NCBI GenBank assembly: GCA_028565635.1 | Contig: JAOXYB010036262.1 | Coordinates: forward strand, 1 to 13,761 | Length of the DNA stretch: 13,761 bases | From: Phoronis ovalis | Taxonomy: Eukaryota; Phoronida; Phoronidae | Direction: 5' to 3' | Part shown: positions 1 through 9,300 of the stretch, piece after piece | Layout of the letters: each line of letters opens with the position of its first letter | How positions within the stretch are numbered: position 1 is the first letter of the stretch | Notes under the pieces: model-generated | The model's input: only the letters and a program-made list of their open reading frames with translations | Databases searched by the model: none | Told to the model about the DNA's origin: nothing | Position numbers and translations under genes: made by a program

Positions 1-453
1 GTTTTCATATGTGGCATGTATATGTAGTCTTTTGAGTAAAAATTGCATAATTTCATTCACTACTTTTTGTTTTGGGTGAAAAAATCTATGGCACTAAACC
101 TTCAAAATCACTGATGGGTCTTTTACGCATAGAACGCGTACCAATATGAGTTGAAGCAGTAGTCTTTTTTCGTTTTTGTAATGATGATACAATTTACGAC
201 TGTATTATGTTGTTACATGACATAAAAACTATTGTATAGTGTCCTATTTATGCAGCTTCAATGTATCGATGACCTATGCAATTACCAGTACCACACACAC
301 ACACACACACACACACCCATCAAGCACAAAATAACTTGAACATTATCTAATTGCTATACTTGCCGTACGGCTGTTACCTCCATGCCTGTATAGGACTGAT
401 CAATTTAACAAAATGAAAAAAGTGCAGCTAGTTACTTATGGGCTGTTTACAAG
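1..453. other. Non-coding flank left of the fold-back element
   Basis: AT-rich sequence with no convincing coding region. It holds the CA microsatellite described separately. A short open stretch starts at the ATG at 413 and runs into a strong splice-donor-like site, AAG|GTACGT, at 453/454, exactly where the fold-back element begins. Joining it to the acceptor at 3158 reaches a stop after a few codons, so there is no support for it as a coding exon. A 5' UTR exon remains possible. Confidence 0.5.
292..316. repeat. (CA)n microsatellite
   Basis: About twelve uninterrupted CA dinucleotides, flanked by CAGTAC on the left and CCATCAAG on the right. Dinucleotide tracts of this kind are common in animal genomes and are often length-polymorphic. 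Confidence 0.95.
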
Positions 454-460
454 GTACGTA

Positions 461-600
461 AAGTGAGAACCAGATTCAGATTCAGATTCAGAACCAGATT
501 CAACCTAAAGTCAAAACCAGATTCAGATTCGGATTCAGAACCAGATTAAACTTAGTCAGTACCAGATTCAGATTAAGAACCAGCTTTAGATTCGAAAAAA
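461..600. repeat. Left outer arm: short tandem array of the fold-back element
   Basis: Interspersed copies of AACCAGATTCAGATTCAG with spacers containing AAAGTC. This is the reverse complement of the much longer right-hand array. It holds about three higher-order units, against about eight on the right, so the two arms have changed copy number independently. Confidence 0.85.
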
Positions 601-702
601 ATTCAAAAATCAAATTGCCCTCAATGCAGGTATTAGATAAAATACAAAACTTTTAGCTATTTTTTGTTTCCACTGTTTTTTCAAGATGTGAACGTTCCAA
701 GC

Positions 703-2001
703 GATTTTTCTGAATATTTTCACGGATTTTTAGCAGATAAACGAAAAAGTAAGTGGCACTACTTATAAAAGCTTCTTCATATATACCTAGAATACTCACA
801 AATAAGCGAAAAAACATTGTTGCTAAGGAACTAAATTTCCAACAATAACGATCGAAATGTGAGGTCGCAATGTTCGGACTTAGTTTATGTTGAATCTGGT
901 TCTGAATCTGGTTCTGGAGATAAAAAAAATTGTGCACCTCAAAAACTCATTTTTTTATGAAGTCGGTGATATCAACGGATTCCACAAACAATTATCTCTT
1001 TGCTCATTACTTCTTTTATGGTAACCCGTATTAACAGATAATTTTCAAAATATTTCAAACGATTTTTCTGAATATATTCACGGATTTTTAGCAGATAACC
1101 AAAAAGCTAGTGAAACCAGTTATAAACGTTTCTTCATATATACCTAGAATACTAACAAAAAAATGAAAAAACATTGTTGATAATCAACTAAATTTACAGC
1201 TATAGCGAACGAAATGTAAGGCCACAACGTTTATTTTGAATCTGGTTCTGAATCTGGTTCTGGGGATAAAAAACAGTTGTGCACTTTAAAATGTTCAAAA
1301 CGTCAATTTTTTTGTGAAAGTCGGTGATGTCAACGGATTCCACAAAAAATGTTCACCTCAATTTTTCTATAAAAGTCGGTGATGTCCAAGGATACTACAA
1401 AAAATTATCTCTGCTCATTTCTTCTTTTTTTGGTAACCCGTATTATCAGATAATTTTCAAAATATTTCAAACTACGCGTTCACGGATTTTTAGAAAGTAA
1501 ACGAAATAGCTAGTGACACCAATTATAAACGTTTCTTCATACATACCTAGAATACTCACGAAAAAGTGAGAAAACATTGTTGCTAAGCAATTAAATTTCC
1601 AGCAATAGCGATCGAAATGTGAAGCCGCAACGTTCGGACTTGGTTTATTTTGAATCTGGTTCTGAATCTGGTTCTGGGGATAAAAAACAGTTGTGCACTT
1701 TAAAATGTTCAAAACGTCAATTTTTTTGTGAAAGTCGGTGATGTCAACGGATTCCACAAAAAAATTCTCTTTGCTCATTTCTGACTTAATGGTAACCCGT
1801 ATTGTCAGATAATTTTCAAAATGTTGCAAACGATTTTTCTGAATATGTTCACGGATTTTTAGCACATAAACAAAAACGTTAGTGACACTAGTTATAAAAG
1901 TTTCTTCACACATTCCTAGAATACTCACAAAAAAATGAAAAAAATAAATTTCCAGCAATAGATATCGAAATGTGGGGCCGCAACATTGTGCACTTCAAAA
2001 T
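703..2001. repeat. Four inner repeat units, left orientation
   Basis: The landmark CACGGATTTTTAG occurs at about 721, 1079, 1481 and 1850, which gives spacings of 358, 402 and 369 bp. Each of the first three units also carries a GAATCTGGTTCTGAATCTGG block (about 892, 1238 and 1650), the same motif that builds the outer arms. The 402-bp spacing reflects a local extra copy of about 50 bp, where the segment with AAAGTCGGTGATGTC is repeated near 1330-1400. The fourth unit has lost its motif block and ends near 2001, where the orientation flips. Minus-strand open frames at 653-937 and 1467-1958 come from these units and are not judged to be genes. Confidence 0.8.
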
Positions 2002-2725
2002 GAAGAAATGAGCAGACATCATTTTTTGTGCAATCCCTGGACATCACCGACTTTACAATAAAAATGTTTAACATTTTGAAGTGCACAACTTTTTTTTATC
2101 CCCATAATCAGATTCAGACCCAGATTCAAAATAAACTAAGTCCCAACAATTCGATCGTTATTGTTGGAAATTTAGTTGCTTAGCAACAACGTTTTTTTCT
2201 GAGAATTTTAGATATGTATGAAGAAAGTTTTATAACTAGTGTCACTAGCTGTTTTGTTTATCTGCTAAAAATTGGTGACAATATTGAAAATTGTTTGAAA
2301 TATTTTGAAAATTATCTGATAATACGGTTTAGCATAAAAGAAGGAATGAACAAAGAGATCATTTTTTTCTGGAAACCGTTGACATCACTGACTTTTTGAA
2401 CATTTTCAGGTGCGCAACTTTTTTATCTCCATAACCAGATTCAGAATCAAACTGAAAATAAAGTCCTCACATTTCAATCGCTAGTGCTGGAAATGTATTT
2501 GCTTAGCAATAATGTTTTTTCGCTTGTAAGTATTCTAATTATATATGAAGAAGTTGTTATAACTAGCGTCACATGTTTTTTCGTTTATCTGCTAAAAATA
2601 TTCAGAAAAATCGTTTGGAACCTTCACCTCTTGAAAAAACAGTGGAAACAAAAATAGTTAAAAGTTGTGTTTTTTTCATATACCTGCATTGAGGGCATTT
2701 TGATTTTTGAATTTTATTTCCGAAT
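2002..2725. repeat. Two inner repeat units, opposite orientation
   Basis: From GAAGAAATGAGCAG at about 2002 the sequence follows the reverse complement of the left units: GGACATCACCGACTTT, then the CAGATTCAG block, then the segment ending in TATCTGCTAAAAAT. A second, more diverged unit follows from about 2385. The last part, about 2610-2725, mirrors 592-702 closely, including TGCATTGAGGGCATTTTGAT. With two units here against four on the left, the palindrome is asymmetric. Confidence 0.8.
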
Positions 2726-2726
2726 C

Positions 2727-3091
2727 TGAATCTGGTTCTGAATTTGAACCTGAATCTGGTTCTGACTTTACGTTGAATCTGGTTCCGAATCTCAACTGTG
2801 TCTGAATCTGGTTCTGACTTTACGTTGAATCTGGTTCCGAATCTGAATCTGGTTCTGACTTTATGTTGAATCTGGTTCTGAATCTGAATCTGGTTCTCAC
2901 TTTACGTTGAATCTGGTTCTGAATCTGAATCTGGTTCTATCTTTACGTTGAATCTGGTTCTGAATCTGAATCTGAATCTGGTTCTCACTTTACGTTGAAT
3001 CTGCTTCTGAATCTGAATCTGAATCTGGTTCTCACTTTAAACTGAATCTGGTTCTGAATCTGAATTTGAATCTGGTTCTCACTTTACGTAC
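2727..3091. repeat. Right outer arm: GAATCTGGTTCT tandem array
   Basis: About eight higher-order units of roughly 42-48 bp. Each is built from GAATCTG steps, ends in GGTTCTSACTTTACGTT, and varies in the number of inner 6-bp GAATCT steps. The array finishes with CTTTACGTACG at the element end. All three frames give monotonous low-complexity peptides, so it is not a coding region. Confidence 0.9.
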
Positions 3092-3158
3092 GTCGGTTTG
3101 CATTATTCCGAAATCATTTTTACATAGTTTCTTACTGTTTCTTTGTTTTAAATTTCAG

Positions 3159-3546
3159 CATTTCCTCATCATTTTAAGAAATCAATTACACAATTCCATT
3201 AATTCCTTGAACCATTATAATCACTAAGCATGAATTTGGTTGAAGAAAGAGAAGGCCAATGCTTATGTTACATTACTAAACATAGGTCTTCTATTGCATC
3301 GAGATCTTATTTACTACACGCTGTGAATTGAAAAACAATGATATGGCCATCGTTAAGTTGTTATTGTCGTTAGAAAACAGTTATATGCCAAGTTTTGTTT
3401 CCTGGAAAACTTCATTAATGATTGCAGCCTGTAACAATGACTTGAATGTTTAAATATTAGTGCAGCATGGTGTAAATATTAACATTGAATTAGAGTTGAA
3501 TTAGAGTTCATCTGCATAACAATGTTAAAAAGGAAAGCACGGATGA
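3159..3546 (+). pseudogene. Decayed ankyrin-type 5' region of the ankyrin-caspase gene
   Basis: A good acceptor-like site (pyrimidine run, TTTCAG to 3158) precedes an ATG at 3230 with A at -3. That ATG opens a 33-codon frame ending in LLHAV and a TGA at 3329. The likely continuation then lies in another frame from about 3332: it reads NNDMAIVKLLLS, then TSLMIAACNNDLNV, then QHGVNIN. These are recognisable ankyrin helices and a GADVN-like loop. It is broken by TAA at 3451 and TAG at 3502. An 11-bp direct duplication (GAATTAGAGTT at 3487 and 3498) lies at the second break. A further ankyrin-like piece (KKESTDEGTL) lies in a third frame from 3518. In-frame continuity with the main exon starts only after the TGA at 3544. 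This looks like former N-terminal repeats that have lost their frame. Unpredicted introns or sequence errors are alternatives. Confidence 0.55.
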
Positions 3547-6367
3547 AGGGACGCTGCGTATAACGATCACTCTGAAATAGCAAAACTTCTTGATACAATT
3601 TCCGGATGTGATATAAAAAAAGAAAACAATCATGGTTGGACTGCTCTCATGTTTGCCGCTCGATATGGTCATACTGAAGTAGTTCAATATCTTGCTACAA
3701 TGTCTGGTTGTGATATAAACAAAGAAACAAATGATAGTGAGACAGCTCTCATGTTAGCCGCTGTTAATGGTCAAACTGAAGTAGTTCAATATCTTGCTAC
3801 AATTTCTGGTTGTGATATAAACAAAGAAACAAATGATGGTTGGACTGCTCTCATGCTTGCTGCTTCTAATGGTCATACTGAAGTAGTTCAATATCTTACA
3901 ACAATTCCTGGATGTGATATAAACAAAGAAACAAATGATGGTGAGACAGCTCTCACGATTGCCGTTTTTAATGGTTTTACTGAAGTAGTTCAATATCTTG
4001 CTACAATTCCCGGATGTGATATAAACAAAGAAAGAAACGATGGTAGGACTGCCCTCATGATTGCCGCTTCTTATGGTCATACCGAAGTAGTTCAGTATCT
4101 TGCTACAATTCCTGGATGTGATATAAACAAAGAAACAAATGATGGTGAGACAGCTCTCATGATTGCCGTTGTTAGTGGCCATACTGAAGTAGTTCAACAT
4201 ATAGCTATAGTTGCCGGATGTGATATAAACAGACAAAGAAATGATGGTTGGACTGTTCTAATGCTTGCTGCTCGTTATGGTCATACTGAAGTAGTTCAAT
4301 ATCTTGCTACAATTCACGGATGTGATATAAACCAAGAAACAAAAGATGGTAGGACTGCTCTCATGCTTGCCGCTTCTTATGGTCAAACTGAAGTAGTTCA
4401 ATGTCTTGCTACAATTCCTGGATGTGATATAAACAAAAAAACAAATAATGCTGAGACAGCTCTCATGGTTGCCGTTTTTAATGGCCATACTGAAGTAGTT
4501 CAATATCTTGCTACAATTTCCGGATGTGATGGAAACAAAGAAACAAATGATGGTTGGACTGCCCTAATGCTTGCCGCTCGTTATGGTCATATTGAAGTAG
4601 TTCAATATCTTGCTACAATTCCTGGTTGTGATATAAACAAAGAAAGAAATGATGGTAATACTGCTCTCACGATTGCCACTGTTAATGGTCATACTGAAAT
4701 AGTTCAAGATCTTGCTACAATTCCCAGATGTGATATAAACAAAGAAAGAAACGATGGATGGACTGCTATTATGATTGCAGTTGATAATGGACTTACTGAA
4801 CTAGTTCAATATCTTACTACAATTCCCGGATGTAATATAAACAAAGAAACAAATGATGGTGAGACAGCTCTCATGATTGCCGTTTTTAATGATCATACTG
4901 AAGTAGTTCAGTGTCTTGCTACAATTCCCGGATGTGATATAAACAAAGGAAGAAATGATGGTTCGACTGCTCTAATGCTTGCCGTTCGTTATGGTCATAC
5001 TGAAATAGTTCAATATCTTATTACAATTCCCGGATGTGATATAAACAAAGAAAGAAATTATGGTGATACTGCTCTCATGATTGCCAGTGTTAATGGTCAT
5101 ACTGAAATAGTTCAATATCTTGCTACAAGTTCTGGATGTGATATAAATAAAGAAACAAAAGAAGGCTGGACTGCTCTCATGCTTGCCGCTTCTTATGGTC
5201 ATACTGAAGTAGTTCAATATCTTGCTACAATTCCCGGATGTGATATAAACAAAGAAACAAATGATGGTAGGACTGCTCTCATGCTTGCCGCTTCTTATGG
5301 TCAAACTGAAGTAGTTCAATGTCTTGCTACAATTCCTGGATGTGATATAAACAAAAAAACAAATAATGCTGAGACAGCTCTCATGGTTGCCGTTTTTAAT
5401 GGCCATACTGAAGTAGTTCAATATCTTGCTACAATTTCCGGATGTGATGGAAACAAAGAAACAAATGATGGTTGGACTGCCCTAATGCTTGCCGCTCGTT
5501 ATGGTCATATTGAAGTAGTTCAATATCTTGCTACAATTCCTGGTTGTGATATAAACAAAGAAAGAAATGATGGTAATACTGCTCTCACGATTGCCACTGT
5601 TAATGGTCATACTGAAATAGTTCAAGATCTTGCTACAATTCCCAGATGTGATATAAACAAAGAAAGAAACGATGGATGGACTGCTATTATGATTGCAGTT
5701 GATAATGGACTTACTGAACTAGTTCAATATCTTACTACAATTCCCGGATGTAATATAAACAAAGAAACAAATGATGGTGAGACAGCTCTCATGATTGCCG
5801 TTTTTAATGATCATACTGAAGTAGTTCAGTGTCTTGCTACAATTCCCGGATGTGATATAAACAAAGGAAGAAATGATGGTTCGACTGCTCTAATGCTTGC
5901 CGTTCGTTATGGTCATACTGAAATAGTTCAATATCTTATTACAATTCCCGGATGTGATATAAACAAAGAAAGAAATTATGGTGATACTGCTCTCATGATT
6001 GCCAGTGTTAATGGTCATACTGAAATAGTTCAATATCTTGCTACAAGTTCTGGATGTGATATAAATAAAGAAACAAAAGAAGGCTGGACTGCTCTCATGC
6101 TTGCCGCTTCTTATGGTCATACTGAAGTAGTTCAATATCTTGCTACAATTCCCGGATGTGATATAAACAAAGAAACAAATGATGGCTGGACTTCTCTCAT
6201 GCAAGCCGTACAGAATGAGCATGTAGAAACCGTGAGTTTTTTTATTTATGAAACTGATTGTAATATACATGCAAGGAATAAACTGGATAAAACAGCCTTG
6301 GATATTGCTATGGATAGCGAAATGATTGAAATCGTTAAATTGCTTGTAAAACAAAGAGCTGTACCAG
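3547..6367 (+). CDS. Exon 1: ankyrin repeat array (about 27 repeats)
   Basis: The frame is open from 3547, after the TGA at 3544. It begins with an ankyrin unit (DAAYNDHSEIAKLL) before the ATG at 3649. From there about 25 units of exactly 34 residues follow the pattern TALMLAA-YGHTEVVQYLATIPGCDINKETNDG. Two diverged C-terminal units close the array (WTSLMQAVQNEHVETV and KTALDIAMDSEMIEIV). Ankyrin repeats fold as helix-turn-helix units that bind other proteins. Here each unit keeps TAL, the GHTEVV helix and a GCDIN loop in place of the usual GADVN, so a Cys recurs every 34 residues. The residue before TAL often alternates between Trp and Glu or Arg. The exon ends in CCAG|GTAAGA, a strong donor. 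A weak phase-1 acceptor possibility (AATAG at 3580) could start the exon at 3581, which would match the phase of the other introns. Confidence 0.85.
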
Positions 6368-9300
6368 GTAAGAGCCGATTTACGTTCTATTTAAAATTTG
6401 GCGTATATTAATTTTTGTCAAGAATGCACTTGCTTCTTTGACAAACTCACAGATATTGACGATTTGCTAAGTGTGTCCTTTACTATCGTTTGTGACGTTG
6501 CATTTTGTAATGATCGCATTAGTTATGTACTAGTAGCTACATAAGTCATTACCGTACGTATTAGCTTGAATTGCAAGGGGACTCTTTGTGGAAATGTAAT
6601 CTACATCATTACCATATCGTCACAAAGCATTCCTGTTCCCGTTATAAAATTTAAATATTCCCGCTGCCGTTCAAACTAATGCGGTTATAGCTTTGCTGCA
6701 TAGCTACTGTACTCATTACAAAATGTGACGCCGAAAACAAACCACCAGTATAACACAGGGTCGCATTCGTTAAAGTTTGCGTATGGATAGTTGTAGAAGA
6801 TAGCGACCCACAATTCACTCCTCCAAAGTATCAATCGTTGCAGTATTGTTTGATATGGCTGTAATGTCGACTAGTTAAATCACTACCTAATCACTGAAAG
6901 TGTTATAAAACAAAAAATATCTTGAAAATGTGATTAGCCAAACAAATTTTAGACTAAATTTTATTAATAAAAGCTTACAATCGTGGGTTCATGATGATGT
7001 TTATTTCAAGGATCATAGCATTCCACATGACATAAGCTAGAGACAGTAAGTATTAGGATAATTAAATTGTCACTTTAAACAAAAGTATAAGGCATGTTAC
7101 TTCATACATGTGATGCCAAGGGGCGCCAGATTTGGCAGAATTTTGCATAAACAACGCTTGAATTTAAATATAAGGCATCATTTTGAAGAAAAAAAATCAA
7201 TAGCATGGCACTTACACTTAGTTGTCCTTAACCAAATTATTTCAAATACTTAATTTCTACTAACTCTGGTTTCATGATGTTTTGCTAATAAAAATTAGCT
7301 TCGCAGACAGGTAACATGCAAGAGTGGAGCCCTCTAAACTACCTATACGCCACATTATGAATAGTTTATGATAAATTAGCTGTCAGTTTGACAAATGATT
7401 TTAACTCGCTGGTTATATTATGTAATTTCAAATTTCACGAATATTCCATAACAAAGTATATCTTGTACAATACCAAGAGTATCTCGATACATAAATTGTG
7501 AATTTTCTTTTGCAGGAGTTATAGTGAACAAAGTCAAATATGCTTGGAGACGCTATGGTAAGAGCATATTTGATCGTTCTTTAAGTAAACAAGTTATGTT
7601 TTGTCTATGTGCCATCAATGTAAAATAACAAGACAATTCACAACATGTAAATATAGGAGACTTTTTAAACTATTAGTACTAGATAAATTGGATAAACTGG
7701 ATAAATATTTATATTTAGCATGACAGAGAGACAAAATAAAAAGAAACATGGGTGGATTCAACTGATTGCTCTTATTCAAATATCGCTGGATTTCCAATGA
7801 TTACCATGATAACATTGAAATATTTGAATAATCGACATACAGTCTCCTAGATAATTGTGATTTCATTTCAGTTTCCGGAAAACTAGCGGTTGTGTCAGAA
7901 AATGCCATTTTAGAAGACGTAGGAAGACGTACAACTCTAAGAAGTATTTTATTTTAATTCTACGTTTTTACGTATCAGATAGTATTACCGTCAAACGATC
8001 AAGCTGCATGTTTAATTTTGCTATCAAAACGGTGTTTGTGTTATATGAAAGATGTCCGCTTAGGATTTTATCTTACGATTTTATTTAAGATTTCCCTGTG
8101 ATGTTATTTTTAAGATATTTCCCTAGTTATTCTTGATGTCATCACCTTATATTTGCATGAGTCCGTATGACGCTAAATCTTTGAGTTAGGGAACTCGCTT
8201 TGTTTAGTCTAAATATGACAGACTTGGAATTTAGTACTAAACAAGATAGTTCGTTATAATTTAAAGTGAAATGTCCTGACTCACGATACGTACCTTGATG
8301 AACTTTCTTTTTATGTGAGACGCGCCTGGGATCCGGTCCATAAAACAAGTCATATAACTTGTAAACAAATAATGTATTAAACTGCTATCCAAAAAGATAT
8401 TTTAGTGGTTTTTTAATCACTATGTTTTTGTTGATTCCAAAAGTCCTGGGCCACATTCTGACCGGTATTAATCTTATTTCTGAGACATGAAGGTAATTAC
8501 TTTCTGGCTGCTATAAACTTTACATGTGAATTTTAGTGGAAACCACCTGTTGGACACTTGCTCAATGTACTCCTAACATTCATGCGACATGTTTTTAAAT
8601 TAAACCACTAACCTTAATGTCTTTCAGTGTACACAGATGCTGAAGTCGGCCATATTCACAATCTACGTGAACGAGTGGCATCCGTGGAATCAATAGGATC
8701 ATCTGTAAATACTACCGTCACCATCGACGATCCATACCAGATGAGATATAAACCTTTAGGTGTGGCAGTTATTATCAGTAACCATGACTTCAGCCGTGCA
8801 GGAGAAGGATTCACAAATAGAGTTGGAACAGAGGCAGATCAAGGTTCGTCAAGATGCCCGATCGGTAGTAAAATCCACACAAACTGTATCAATCTTTAAA
8901 CCGTGTCGAAAGGTTTATTTTCTTTAAAACTATGTCCGGTATGTTGGAAGAATGCCAAATATTTATCTTAAACCCATTTAGAATTATTTTATAAAGTGGG
9001 AGCCTGGCAATTTCTTTCTTTAATAACTAATTATTCGGCTTTTTCCGTACCCGCCATGATGCAATTTTACTCATTCAATTGAGTAATGAATACATGATTA
9101 TTTAAAACAAAGTGTGCAGAGGAAAGCGCTAACAAACAGAAAGTGAAGTTTTGTGATTGCAGTGTCATTAGAACATGTTGCTTACACATCTTTTATGACT
9201 TGATGAATCTTAAGAAAATTTAAATTCACTGTTTTTTTAAGCAAACTTGATTAGCGTCTTTGAAGACACAGCCTTCATAGTGCATGCATTCAAAGATTTA

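Larger units (their letters stand above)
454..3091. mobile_element. Large fold-back (inverted repeat) element, non-autonomous
   Basis: The left end (GTACGTAAAGTGAGAACCAG from 454) reappears as its reverse complement at the right end, finishing at 3091. Inside the ends the same order of parts is mirrored. First come short-motif arrays (about 461-600 and 2727-3091). Next is a unique-looking segment (about 592-702 on the left and 2610-2725 on the right). Last come longer repeat units that switch orientation near 2001. Long inverted arms made of short tandem repeats with unequal copy number on the two sides are the hallmark of Foldback-type DNA elements. No transposase is visible. Open frames on either strand inside the element are translations of the repeat units and match no family I know. 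No clear target-site duplication flanks the ends, so the exact boundary and the insertion mechanism are not established. Confidence 0.7.

Noticed and set aside
653-2399. Open frames of 61-163 codons in the fold-back element, sharing a peptide such as FVSILGMYEETF
   Set aside because: The shared peptide is what a repeated DNA unit yields. The frames are short, interrupted between units, low in complexity and lack any known domain.
2727-3091. CRISPR-like or satellite-like regular array
   Set aside because: There are no unique spacers between constant repeats. The array is a variable-step short motif in a eukaryotic window.
3754-6354. Several minus-strand open frames of 81-160 codons across the ankyrin exon
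   Set aside because: They are antisense readings of the 102-bp repeat, recur with the same peptide every repeat, and match no family. The plus-strand ankyrin reading explains them.
3649-6411. Bacterial, endosymbiont or poxvirus ankyrin protein
   Set aside because: The exon ends in a strong eukaryotic donor and continues in frame into animal-type caspase exons with GT-AG introns.
8142-8348. Minus-strand frame in intron 3 with a donor-like site
   Set aside because: There is no recognisable domain, no matching acceptor was found, and it lies wholly within an intron of the plus-strand gene.
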